A stretch of 64,000 nucleotides of DNA, from positions 73,388,890-73,452,889 of the forward strand of contig ML679961.1 in the NCBI GenBank assembly GCA_007922225.1. The letters are read 5' to 3'. Shown piece after piece: positions 45,211 to 57,000 of the stretch. This stretch comes from Emydura subglobosa (Eukaryota; Chordata; Testudines; Chelidae). The position numbers and the translations under genes are program-made. The notes under the pieces are model-generated. The model worked only from the letters and a program-made list of their open reading frames with translations. It did not search any database and had not been told where the DNA came from. The first letter of the stretch is position 1. Each line of letters opens with the position of its first letter.

Positions 45211-46988
45211 CTCTGCTTAAGGTCCTGTTGTAAGCATACTCAATAATAGTGCCTTACATTTATATCATAACTTTTTCTTAGGAATAATATTGTGTGATCC
45301 AATGGTTGTACGTTTTCAGGTTGCACATTCTCTTTTACATCTCATCAAAAAGATAGCATCTTTGCCAGCACCATGCTCCCGGGTGGGGCTTAGATGCTTC
45401 CCCAAGAGGTCAGAGTCCCTGGGGAGAGGGTTGCAGAGTGAATCCATGCCCCAATCACTCTGCAGTGGTGGTTCTTGTTCCATAAATCTATGCCCAATTC
45501 CCCACTCTGGGTGTTGCAACCTGGCATATGGTGTCACAACACTGCTAAGTTTTAGATGTGTGTTTTCACATTTATTTGCTTGTAACCATTTCTAACTTTA
45601 TCTCTTGGACATGAATTCACTTGAAATCCTATCTTCTTTTGTTTTGTTTGATTTTTAATCTAAACCAATTCAGTGCTGTGTTTAAACTGAACTGTTTGGT
45701 AACAAGTTAAAGTAACAAACTATTTAAAATTGATTCTATACAGGAGTAACAAACTTTAATATCTGAACTGTCCAGAAAAGAACTGGACATTTCCGACATG
45801 TTTTTGGGAAACTCTGGGAGTGTGTTGGGGGTCACCCTGCAAATAGTAACCCAGGCTGGTGGAAGCCAGAGTGTGACTGGTGTGCTGATGGCATGCTGTA
45901 GGGTCAGAGCTGCTGGACCAGGGCTACAGGTATACATAGACACTCAGGGTGTGACCTGCAATGCTCATAGGCTCTTTGTGAGCAGTCCAAATTGGGAGCT
46001 ACAGCTGCAAAGCATTGTTAGGCAACCTGGGATACAGAGCAGGTGGTGACACAGCCCTTCACTGGTCTGGAATGCATCTCATAATGTGATAGTGATCAAG
46101 AGCAGAATTTGTTTTAGAGTATCTGGGTCGACTTTAATAAGTATCTCTTGGAAGTAGGTCATTGAGTAGTCTATGATGTACATTTCATTGACTTAAATGG
46201 CATTCTGAACCTTGGGCTAGAGAATATAGGCTTATATATATATAATCTTACTTAGCCAAGGACAGTGTTTATGCTGACTTTATGCATCCAAGATTTTACT
46301 CCATTAGTTGTCATCATAAGCTCTCTTTTGAGACACATGTTGAGCTGATTGAGCTTCTGAAGTCTATATTGTAAGAATATAGAACTCTTGAAAGGCAGGA
46401 TAGATAATGGTCCCTGTAAGCAAAACCCTTTTTTGATAAATCAGCTGAATTGGGAGTCAGATGAGATACAAAGTTCATTTTCCTCCTATATCTTCCTCTC
46501 CAAATCTGTTAGAATTACTTTTGGGTAAATGTGTGACTCTGAACCCTTATGCCCATTTTAGATATATGCAATCAAAACTGAAACAAAAGTCAGTAGCTTC
46601 AGCCCTGGGATTAACTATGAATCTCCCATAAATGTTAATGAATGATTGCATTAAAAGGATCATATTCCCCATTGAGTAGCCTCTTTTTAAAGAAAAAAAA
46701 AGTCCTTCCAAAATAAAATAATTGTCTTTGATGTTCCATGTATATTAAGGTTTGAATTATTCTTGCCAATGAATGGTGGATGCCCAGATAAACAATTTTT
46801 AATAGTAACCCCTTAAGGTGCACCTGTAACTCAACTCACCCATTGATTACAGTGGCTTTGCTCATGTTTATGAAGCAAAGAGTAGATCGTGAATCAGTGC
46901 TTTGGGATTCAGGGCCATACCTCAATAACTAATCAACTGCAAATTGTACGTACAATCTCTTCCTTACTAAGGGCTTGATTTTAAACCA
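45211..46988. other. Intergenic sequence, part possibly repetitive
   Basis: No gene. 45795-46060 (GGGGGTCACCCTGCAAATAG ... GTGACACAGCCCTTCACTGG) resembles a repeat I have seen in turtle DNA but cannot name. Open frames across it (73-101 codons) have no recognisable domain. Confidence 0.35.
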
Positions 46989-46990
46989 GG

Positions 46991-47048
46991 CCTCCACTTT
47001 TGCAGGAAAAGAATGAAGGCCTCCACTTTTGCAGGAAAAGAATGAAGG
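46991..47048. repeat. 29-bp tandem repeat cut by assembly gap
   Basis: Two exact 29-bp copies (46991-47019 and 47020-47048; CCTCCACTTTTGCAGGAAAA start) abut the N run with no other sequence between. The array probably continues into the gap. Confidence 0.95.
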
Positions 47049-48048
47049 NNNNNNNNNNNNNNNNNNNNNNNNNNNNNNNNNNNNNNNNNNNNNNNNNNNN
47101 NNNNNNNNNNNNNNNNNNNNNNNNNNNNNNNNNNNNNNNNNNNNNNNNNNNNNNNNNNNNNNNNNNNNNNNNNNNNNNNNNNNNNNNNNNNNNNNNNNNN
47201 NNNNNNNNNNNNNNNNNNNNNNNNNNNNNNNNNNNNNNNNNNNNNNNNNNNNNNNNNNNNNNNNNNNNNNNNNNNNNNNNNNNNNNNNNNNNNNNNNNNN
47301 NNNNNNNNNNNNNNNNNNNNNNNNNNNNNNNNNNNNNNNNNNNNNNNNNNNNNNNNNNNNNNNNNNNNNNNNNNNNNNNNNNNNNNNNNNNNNNNNNNNN
47401 NNNNNNNNNNNNNNNNNNNNNNNNNNNNNNNNNNNNNNNNNNNNNNNNNNNNNNNNNNNNNNNNNNNNNNNNNNNNNNNNNNNNNNNNNNNNNNNNNNNN
47501 NNNNNNNNNNNNNNNNNNNNNNNNNNNNNNNNNNNNNNNNNNNNNNNNNNNNNNNNNNNNNNNNNNNNNNNNNNNNNNNNNNNNNNNNNNNNNNNNNNNN
47601 NNNNNNNNNNNNNNNNNNNNNNNNNNNNNNNNNNNNNNNNNNNNNNNNNNNNNNNNNNNNNNNNNNNNNNNNNNNNNNNNNNNNNNNNNNNNNNNNNNNN
47701 NNNNNNNNNNNNNNNNNNNNNNNNNNNNNNNNNNNNNNNNNNNNNNNNNNNNNNNNNNNNNNNNNNNNNNNNNNNNNNNNNNNNNNNNNNNNNNNNNNNN
47801 NNNNNNNNNNNNNNNNNNNNNNNNNNNNNNNNNNNNNNNNNNNNNNNNNNNNNNNNNNNNNNNNNNNNNNNNNNNNNNNNNNNNNNNNNNNNNNNNNNNN
47901 NNNNNNNNNNNNNNNNNNNNNNNNNNNNNNNNNNNNNNNNNNNNNNNNNNNNNNNNNNNNNNNNNNNNNNNNNNNNNNNNNNNNNNNNNNNNNNNNNNNN
48001 NNNNNNNNNNNNNNNNNNNNNNNNNNNNNNNNNNNNNNNNNNNNNNNN
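47049..48048. other. Assembly gap, exactly 1000 N
   Basis: The round number suggests a placeholder of unknown true size. Both sides are repetitive: the 29-bp array on the left and (TG)n on the right. Confidence 0.98.

Positions 48049-48095
<47 letters not shown>
48049..48095. repeat. (TG)n microsatellite at gap edge
   Basis: Pure TG units start at the first base after the gap. The total length is unknown. Confidence 0.97.
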
Positions 48096-48100
<5 letters not shown>

Positions 48101-49264
48101 TCTCAGTTCACAACAAATATGGTTAACGTGCAAAGCCACTACAAAATAGCTACTACTAGGGAAGCATGAAGTGATAGTTACCTCCTACCAGATTCAGGCA
48201 TCAGTGTGAATGTAAATACCAATGACTCTCTGCGAAATAGAGGTGGATGTTATAAATAGATCGGCCAGCTCAAATGTGACAAGGTAGCCAAATGCCTTTT
48301 ATCTGATTTAGAAAGAAGAAAATGTCGATCTCATCCGCCGTGTATGAAGAAAAATAAAAGCTTCCCCACCCTTTTTTGGAAATTAATTCATTCAGTAAAA
48401 GAGTAATTCATTCAGTAAAATATACGCCCAGTGAACTGCTTGGCTTTGCTTTGAAACTATTATTTCTATTTAATATTTTGTAAAAATGCTATGGGGATAA
48501 AATAGAGGAAAAATTGCTGGCTTCAGCAGGCCTTCTCCAGTTAATACTCTGTTTTTACTATTATAATAATTAGTTATGGGCCAACAAAGGAAGATTGGCC
48601 CTCATGAAACAAGACATGAGATCTACCCTCAGATTCCACATTGCTTCCAGAGATCTCTCAGCCAGTGGTTGCCCCTGCAGATAACACCTGCTATAAAGGG
48701 GGATCCCCAGAGGAGAGGAGTACGTGCAAAGACAATATAGCCAAAAGATATGCTTTCTGTGGTAGCTCCAGGTAGGTGCAAGATGGAGTAAATGTGCATC
48801 TCCCCAGGCTCCCTTGCTCTGCCCACTGTGTGCCTCATGCAATTACCTGGATAAACAGTCTCCTCAACAAAGTCCAGAAGGAATTATCCTTGAGAGGAGA
48901 CTGAGCCCTGCTTCAGTGTGGGAGGGGAGGATCTGCTCATATAAGGTCCCTGAGACATGATTAGGCCAAATCATATTTGGCACATAGTTTCACAGCCCTC
49001 TCTTATCCTCATTTTATACATACCAAAACCAAACCACAGAGTGTGTAAGGCCATTAAGAAAGAATGGCCTCAATTTGATCTCCAGTTTTGTACCCACCGT
49101 TTTCCATGAGAAATAACTTCTGCTGCAATTTTGCAGAAGCTAAGAACTATGAATGTATTTCATAGCACATGTATATTTAACTGTATGGTAGCACCTGCAG
49201 ATGAGAAAGTTAGAGGTCTGCATGCTCTAAAATGCAGTAGCCAAATTGGAAGCCACTCTTCATA
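48096..49264. other. Intergenic sequence
   Basis: No gene. A 20-bp-period duplication (TAATTCATTCAGTAAAA at 48384-48400 and 48404-48420) is present. 48240-48560 is unique AT-rich DNA that could be a conserved element. Confidence 0.4.
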
Positions 49265-49450
49265 ATCAGACCTGGTGATTTTCAAAAGTAGCAATTAAAT
49301 TAAATTTTTTAAGTTCCCAATTTGTGAGACCTTAAAAAAGCTAGATGGGGTGTTCAAAACTTTCTGAAATTCAGATCCTTTAAGCTGTCTCAGAGTAGGT
49401 TCCCCCAACATAAAAGCACTCAGAATCACTTGGCCTACTGAGAGATAGGC
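49265..49450 (+). repeat. Dispersed repeat fragment (GATTTTCA...AAATTCAGA family)
   Basis: The second copy of the family at 15225-15440: TGATTTTCAAAAGTAGC, GAAATTCAGATCCTTTAAGC, CTCAGAGTAGG. Confidence 0.5.
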
Positions 49451-49929
49451 ACCTAGTACCTTTGGGGACCTGGGCCTAAGTCATTAGCACTGTGTTACAA
49501 AGAAAGTCTATGGCAGGGTGTTGACTTGAAGTTAGGCCTCTTGACTTTCAGTTTGGCATCTTCACCATACGATGATTCTTCTTTCCCTCCACAAGACATT
49601 AATGCCCTCTTCTCTTAAATGTATCTCATTTTAGTTTCCCCTGTATATAACAAACCTATGTTACCTCAGATACTATATATAAAAAAGAGAATGATAGAAA
49701 AAATAAACAAATAAAAATGTTTTATAAATACTCACAACTCTTGTAATTTTATTAATATATAAGACAAAATTCTGATCTCAGTTACACAAGTGAAAAGCAG
49801 GAGTAACTCCATTGTAACAGAGTGTTCTACAACTATCTAGTTAATCCACAAAGAAAGCCTGAGGAGGACGTATGCTGTAGGTACTATAAGTATTCATATT
49901 TTTATTTTAAAAAGAACAAGCTAAGATAC

Positions 49930-50420
49930 TTAAGAATTGCCATACTGGATCACACACACGGTCCATCTAGTTCAGTATCCTTGGCTCTGATAGTGTCCAG
50001 TACAAGGTGATTCAGAAAAAGTTGTAAGAACCCTGAAGTAGGCAGATGTGAGATATTTGCCTTTATATTAGGTCTTCTGATTGGCCTAAGTCCTGAATCA
50101 TGAGGTTTAATGGCCCTTTCATGTATTTGTTATAATTGATTATGATAATTTTGGATTTTCTTGACAGCCATATAAATGGCCTTTTTGAATGAACTTTTAG
50201 AATCTTAAATTCAATGATGAGTTCCACCAACTAATACCTTGAAGTGTCAAAAAGTATTTCTTGCTATCACTTTTGAATTTCCAATCTTGCAATAAACCTT
50301 GTGCAAGACCCCTGGGCTTGCTTCTCTCTTGATCTCTTATGTTTCTAATAGCACAGACCTGCTCTGCTTTTGAAAAGGATCATTATAGTCAGCATTAATT
50401 AGTAAGGGAACAGAATTTTC
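49930..50420 (-). mobile_element. CR1 LINE 3' fragment
   Basis: Read on the + strand it shows the reversed CR1 3' end: AAGAATTGCCATACTGGATC, GGTCCATCTAGTTCAGTATC and AGTGTCCAGTACAAGGTG. It continues into 'GATGAGTTCCACCAACTAAT' and 'AAGTATTTCTTGCTATC'. It has no surviving reading frame. Confidence 0.85.
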
Positions 50421-50509
50421 CAGTTTTTTGAAGTAAAGTATACATGGGTACTTGCAAAATATTAGTCCTATACTAAAGTGAAAAGTCTGTGGAATCTGGT
50501 CTTACTCCT

Positions 50510-50870
50510 GCAAAATACTCTTCTATAAGGTGCTGAGTGGAGCTGAATGGGAATTTTGCAACAAAACATTCTTGACTGATAATTGACAATTGTAAAAACT
50601 GCAACTGTTAACAAAACAGTGTCGGGTTCAACAAAACACGTGACTTGAAAAGTTTTGGTAAAAAAAGTTAAGATTGTCAAAACATCCTGTTGTTTTTACT
50701 TTTTGTTTTGAAATTTCAGCAAATTTGCACTAAAAATAATACTAAAAAGATGGAAAAAAGGCCAACATTAAAACAAAATGTTTTGATTGATATGACCCAA
50801 ACATTTTTTTAAAATATATTTGTTTTGCAGAAATTTTTTAGATTCTTTTCGTTCTGACATTATTAGAGGT
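50510..50870. mobile_element. MITE-like repeat (AAAATTTTG family)
   Basis: A/T-rich words such as GTCAAAACATCCTG and TTTTGTTTTGAAATTTCAG, and a left GGAGCTGAATGGGAATTTTG, resemble the family at 10003 and 14184. The boundaries are approximate. Confidence 0.45.
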
Positions 50871-53219
50871 GTTCCAACAGTTGTCACTGGGGTAAAAATC
50901 CGAAAGCGAGGGAAACTGGTGCTTAAATACCATGATAAAGCACATAATGAAAAATACCAGGAAAGATGGATTCGATAAATACAGGTAGATGACCTAAAAT
51001 AAATGGGCTAACCAAACTATCAGCATGAGAAAATACCCAGTTACCCCACTGACTAAACTCTATATGATGGCAGGAGTGGCAGACTGTGCTAAATCTCCAA
51101 ATCCAGAATGGACATACAGCCTGAGAAATGATGGATATACTGATGGACTTTAAGTACTGTTTCCTATGGCTATGAAGAATCCATCATTTTTAGGTAGGCT
51201 AACAGACCAATTTATGTTTTCTAATTAACTGTAAGACTCAACAGTAGGTGATTTTGCACGGCTACAGGTCATCAATATGAGAAGTACCCACAGAGCACTG
51301 TATGTCTGATCATTGAGCCTCATGTTTAATAGTTTCAGCTCCGTTCTTCCTCACTGCAGTGACATACACGTTCCCTTAGTGAGGGTATTATTTCATCTCA
51401 TGAGCCTTTCCTTCGTATTTTACATTTCCAGGCTCCTCTTACCAATTTTCTTTCATTAGTCTCTCATTGAAACTCCTGAAAGCAAACAGAACAGCACTTG
51501 GGGTTTCTTGTTATCGTACAAGTTCTTCTTTGTTATATGCTAGCATGCCCATGTGCATGCGGAGTCTTTCGCCTGCTTATCAGGCAATGTACAGCAGTGG
51601 AGAGGTGTAGGAGCCACTCATAAACACTCATTCTCCTGGAAAAGGCAAGGAGTCATCAAGGGTTAGAACCAAGGCTGACTGCAGTAAAAGATTAGGCTGC
51701 CTGGAGAGACAACTTCATGAAAGGGCAAAAAAGTCAATGATAGGCAAGAGAATGAGGTACCAAATAGAGTAAAAGTCCCTCCCTTTTCTCTATATGCAAT
51801 GAAGCTGTATGACATTTTATTATCCCTTGACTGTAGAGCTATCTAAGCAGCTCAGGGAATTAGGGAGGCTGCAATTTACAACCTTTCTTTTTCTCTCCAT
51901 ATACGCAATTTAACCAAGCCCCTGTAGCTATAAAAATGCTTAAGCAATAGAAAACCTAGAGGGGATTTTTAAATCCGCAGTAAAGACAATACAATCTACC
52001 TGCATACAAAAAATATATTAATTCTGTGAGGACTATTAAAACTCAGCATGTGGCACTGCACAGCAAGTGTGGTACTGCAGCATCTACCTGGTTCAAGTAT
52101 ACCAAGATGCCGCAGTCACTGTGGGTGCCTGGCGTAGAGAATGCAGATTTTTTTAATGGCACCGACAGTGCCTTACTGCTGCTGAAGTTCTGATTTCAGA
52201 TGCCTGCAGACAAACTGATCTGCTTGGGCCCTGACCCTGAAATGAGCTCCTCTCAGTCAGATTCCTACACCTGTATGGAATCCTAGTGGGTCTCCACACA
52301 TGCACAGGGATCTGTTCATCTGGAGCTCATTGCAGGATTTGTACCAACTGGAAAGAATATGAGAGCCTGTTAACCATTCGTCATATTGTAAATGACCAAT
52401 ATGCAGCTAGCCTATGGATTGTCTCAGTTAAAATATCACCTTTCCCATGTGTTGGCTCCAACTGGTTCCATCAATAAGATCTCCAGTATTTTTAGGGCTT
52501 GCATTAATTTTCCAGACATGGACTTAGTGATGCCTGACCTCTGTATTAAGAGCTTCCAGCAGTAACCCACCTCAGCTTTGGCAGTTTCATACCAGTGGCA
52601 AATTACTGTGCTGGCTCAGTTACAGATTTTAAATCTAGGTTCACAACTCATTTGTTTGAATAATTCATAATTAATTGAGTTGCTAATTTTGCCTTTTCCC
52701 AAAGCACCCTGGGATGCATGGCATTAAAGGTGCTATTGAAGTGTGGTCTGATTAACTGATTGATAGATTTGGCTTTTTATAGGAACCTCTTGGAAATGTG
52801 AGTAAAATGACATTCCATCTTCTACAGAAAAAAGAGGAAACGCAGGCAGAGGCAATGCTTTGGTCTTTTTTGTTTAATTAATTTAGTGCTCTATGAAAAG
52901 GCCAGATTGATAGTCCTGGAAAACGAAGCCTTCTCTTTACTCTATAGAACAGGTACAGCACAGGCAGTAGTAGTGCTAGCGCCAATAAACACCCCTCCCA
53001 CTGCTACCCCCCAAAACACACTTCTGCCCGCCACTAACATGCTCTAGGCTCAATCTTGAAGGAACTTGGTGTATCTGTGGAGACTGCTGGCTACTGGCAA
53101 TTTGTGCCAGTGTTGCTGGTGGTCTTTACTAATGTGGACACTAGGAATTGGACTGAGACCAACCCAAACATCTTTCTTTCACACAGTCCTCCCAACAGCT
53201 TTCCAAGGATTTGCATTAA
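50871..53219. other. Intergenic sequence
   Basis: No gene. 51190-51780 is unique and could be a conserved element. 52900-53219 is moderately GC-rich without a recognisable family. Confidence 0.35.
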
Positions 53220-53233
53220 TGACTAGGTGGCAG
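53220..53233 (+). promoter_or_regulatory. CTCF-like motif
   Basis: TGACTAGGTGGCAG matches the CTCF core CCACTAGGTGGCAG at 12 of 14 positions, with all ten central and right-hand positions kept. Binding is inferred from the motif only. Confidence 0.28.
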
Positions 53234-54096
53234 TCAGTTCCACGTGTCCTGAACTATGCATGAACATATGAAACTGATAATATTAAGTAATAAGTAGGAT
53301 TTGGCAAACCCTATGGTGTTTGATTTGCAAGAGGGTTTCAACCTCTATGCAATGTGATGAAAGAAAACACTCCACACTCCCCTGCCAACTAATAGGTAAG
53401 GAAGCAGATGTTAGGAATTATGAGGCATTCCTTTTAGCATGAATTTGCTAGAGGAATCCCAGCAGAGGGATGCAAGATTTTTGCAAACATTTGCAGCCTA
53501 TGTTCACCAGCCTTTACAGGTTCAGCTCAGCTTCTGTGACCAAAAACCTGAGACATGATGTGACTACTTTACACATGTTTAGTGATAACTAGGTGATGGA
53601 GTGAATGGAGACCCTCATGGTTATTTATATAGGACCTGTTTTTGGTCAGTGGATTCTTATTTGATGAATATCTGCAAGAAGGATTAAAAAAGAGCCAGTT
53701 CATTGAGTGCAATAACTGCCAAATGCATTTCAACTAAAGAAGCACAAGAGAATTCATTGGCCACAAACTGAGCTATAAATTATAACTGTTTAATGGGGGA
53801 GGGGAGATTAAATTCTGATACAAGTATGTGTGACTCCAAAGGAGAAGACTTAGAGAATTAAACTACTTATTAGCATAATTAAATTATATTGGCTGAGCTT
53901 GATCCTAAGAGAGCCAGTGGTGGTCTAGGTGTAGTGCTTGGGGTAGTGACCAAGCAAGGCCTGCAGGAAAGAGGCTATGAGTTATTACAGTTAATTCACA
54001 TGAATCTGTATTTTATGCAGGGATATGCAGACAGGTACAGTTTGGTTTTGTACAGGTTGTTATAGTCCAGGTTTCTGTGTGCCTTTCATTAATACA
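53234..54096. other. Intergenic sequence
   Basis: No gene. TTAGCATAATTAAATTA at 53868-53886 is a POU/homeodomain-type composite word in unique DNA. Confidence 0.35.
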
Positions 54097-54101
54097 CTAA
54101 G

Positions 54102-54404
54102 GCCTGGTCTGCACTTACCAGCAGATTCAGGAGCAGTCAATGGGAGCTAAGCAAGCTATGCTGAGTAGCTTGCATAACTCCCATGGACTGCTGTGCTTCC
54201 CTTCTGTGCGTCATCTTCACTGCACTGCGCTGATGGGAACCGTGTTCCCATCGACACAATGCTACGCCACTTGAGGGGGTGGTTTTACTGCATCGACTTC
54301 TGGCAACTTCTGGATTGATTGAGCAGGTCTTCACTGACTGCTCAGTCGATCCACATAGGTCGATCTGATGGCGGCAACTTTGCCGCCGTCAGTGTAGATG
54401 TACC
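54102..54404. mobile_element. MITE of the GTCTGCACT/TCTACACT family
   Basis: The left end GCCTGGTCTGCACTTACC and the right end read backwards, GGTACATCTACACTGACGG, are loosely inverted. CTAAG flanks both sides (54097-54101 and 54405-54409), an apparent 5-bp target duplication. There is no coding capacity. Confidence 0.65.
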
Positions 54405-54798
54405 CTAAGACTTGGTATTAGATAAAGATCAATCTAGCTGTATTGGAGGTCTATATAGAACTAGTTAAATAGCCAAAGTATGCTGTCCTGTGAAAGCAGT
54501 TATCTTGTTTTCCAGGGGCTGTTTTTACTCTAGCTATGTATTGAAGGCTGCTCTAAATTATGCTAGCTGCAAATAATCCCAAATGGTTGATAATACAGTC
54601 CAGGATCATTGAAGTGTAGGAATGCCCAAGCCATACCCTCTTCCCCTCTTCTAGGCTCTCTACACTGGCTCTGTTGCACCTGAGGCTCCCCAAACACAGA
54701 GGAGATTCAACCAGGCTTTCAGAATGCTTTTGTTGCAGAAAATAAATGGGATTCTATGGGAGACACTTAACCTTCCTGCCAACAATTTAAAAAGTAAG

Positions 54799-55470
54799 TG
54801 TCTAGGTCCCCTTCCACATCTATCGTCGGAGTAGTCAGGTGGGTAAATACCAAAACTCAGAATAAAGCAAAACAAGGAACAGTTTATTCAGGGGGCAAAT
54901 AACAAACAAGGGGTCATTCGGGGATTTAACAAGGTGGAGCTTAACTCCAGATTCTTCCCCAACTTAAACCTAAACTACCCAGGCCCAAAGTTAATAAGTA
55001 CTACTCAAGGTCTTTCTTCACCCTCCTGGGGCGTTGTTTGTGACTCCCAGGGTGATGACCCAGGAACTCAGGATCTGCTGATGGATTCAGGAACTGCTGC
55101 AGGTCGCTATGTTGATCTTCTTGTGTGGGGGCTATCCGAGATGTTCTTCCTAGAGGCTTCTCTTCTTCTCCCAGCAACTCCTGCACGTGAGGATGCCTTG
55201 CTACCTCTAGGGCGGATAGCCCCGAGCTGACTGGCTCGCTACAATTTATAGAGTCCTGTTGCCAGGCAGATCACATTCCTTTCCACCTTACCTTTCCTGA
55301 CTTTTCCCAGAAAGGGCGGGAAACACTGGGGAAGAAGACCTCCAAGATGGAGTGCTAGTTGTTCTTTCGCCATTTCAAAATGTCAATCAGCTTAAACACT
55401 TCACTTAATTAACATAATAATTCCCAAACTGATGATTTTACCCAAGGAGTAGGGAACATGACATTCTCAA
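54799..55470 (-). mobile_element. Possible solo LTR
   Basis: Read on the - strand: a GC-rich upstream part with AGGGCGGGAAA-type sequence in reverse, a TATA box (TCTATAAA, 55245-55252), a CpG-containing stretch, and an AATAAA (54883-54888) about 360 nt downstream, followed by a T/G-rich tail. The spacing suits a retroviral-type LTR. It has no coding region, primer-binding site or proven target duplication, so it might be another promoter-like repeat. The boundaries are approximate. Confidence 0.33.
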
Positions 55471-56689
55471 CCCAACGCTTTGCACCAGCAGTGCAAAGTA
55501 GCTACAGTACAGCCCAGTTTCTGGGTGAGGATCTTCCCAGGAAAATAACACTTCAGTTCCTAAAACTTTGGAAAATGATCTACATGTGGCATGAATTTTA
55601 CTTTAACAATGAAAGGATTTGCTAATGAATTGCTGAAAGACCAGAGTCCTACACTTAGAGGTACCATTGATTCCAGAGGTTACACCATCAGTTTATTAAA
55701 AGCACAAGACCCACACCTAATTTTGCTGTAAAAGTGCATACTTTTAAAAGAGAAAAATAGATGCATACTACATGTAACAACAATATTTGTATGTACTTAT
55801 GTTTTTCTAGATGGATGAATAGAAATTACTTGCCGATTGCATTCACCATCATAAAAAATCCTGATGCTGTTCAGATGCATTTTACAGAGGAAAATATCTT
55901 CCATATGTAGCATTTACAAGATTCACTAAAGATTAAAAACTGATGGTGCAGAATCATTCATTCATCAGGCAAAACAGCCTTTGCCCTCAGATTCTGCAAG
56001 TATAAAAATTTAGACTTAATAGAACAAATGATAACAAATGGCATCCTTGACAATCATCTATAATTCTGGAGTAGCAAGCCTCAGAGTACATGCTTAATCC
56101 TACCTCTGATGCTCCAGTCCACCTCAGTCCTGAGCTACAATATCTTTGCAATTTCAGCACTTACACTGAAAAATGTGTTGTGGGGTGAAAGTGTATGTTA
56201 TTTTTGGTCTTCCTCTTCTATTAGATGTGAGTCCATGCACGGAACTGTCCTTCTGCTTTATTCTTGACTTGCAACACTCCTAAAATTCCATTTCTTAGAT
56301 CTCCAAAAGCTCTGTCAATGTTCCTCAGTCAAGTCCCTCAGCTTCTCCTATTATTCTACTACTTATGGGCCTCTCTTTGATGGAGATTGGTGGTTTACCC
56401 AGAAATAAGTAGAATGCTCTCATGATGTGCATACATGGGGAGTGGGAAGAAGTGATCTAAACCTGTTTTCACTTTTGACCTGTGGTGGGATTTGTAATCC
56501 AGGAAGACAATTATTTTCATCTATAATCCAAGACTCAACTTCATGCAATTTTGGAATGAAAGTTAATTATCTTTGGGAGGGTGATGGGGATTCAGATTGG
56601 TGTGACCATCTCATCACATTAAGCAGTGTTGGCATATAATGGGAGATGGTGAGTAACATTGTAAAAAAGAAGCCCACCCACTCTTGAAC
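55471..56689. other. Intergenic sequence
   Basis: Nothing recognised. Confidence 0.4.
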
Positions 56690-57000
56690 CTAAATTAGCT
56701 CTCTCTTTTTTTTTTTTTTTTCCCCCCAAGAAGATTAAATTAGTTCAGTACTGCTCTGGCTATAATGATCTGATTCCTGGCGTTACTGTGATTAAAGTGA
56801 GTGCATTAAAGTAAGCAATGATAAATTAAAAGCACAGTAGAAATCTTGGTGGTGTGAAAAGATGAGTAATCTTAATTGGAAATAAAATATGCCCATTATG
56901 CTATACTATAAATGGACTTTTATATTATGAATTGCAGAGATAAAGACTTGATGTGTGGTGCAGTGCCATGTTAGTTGGTGATAAATTCAGTACAAGTGTA
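56690..57000. promoter_or_regulatory. Candidate conserved non-coding element
   Basis: Repeat-free AT-rich DNA after a T-run, with many homeodomain-type words (GATTAAATTAG, CTATAATGATC, GATAAATTAAAAG, TCTTAATTGG). The role is inference. Confidence 0.28.

Noticed and set aside
46967..48139. Open frames of 365-390 codons across the N run
   Set aside because: They exist only because N is read as an open codon; the real sequence is unknown.
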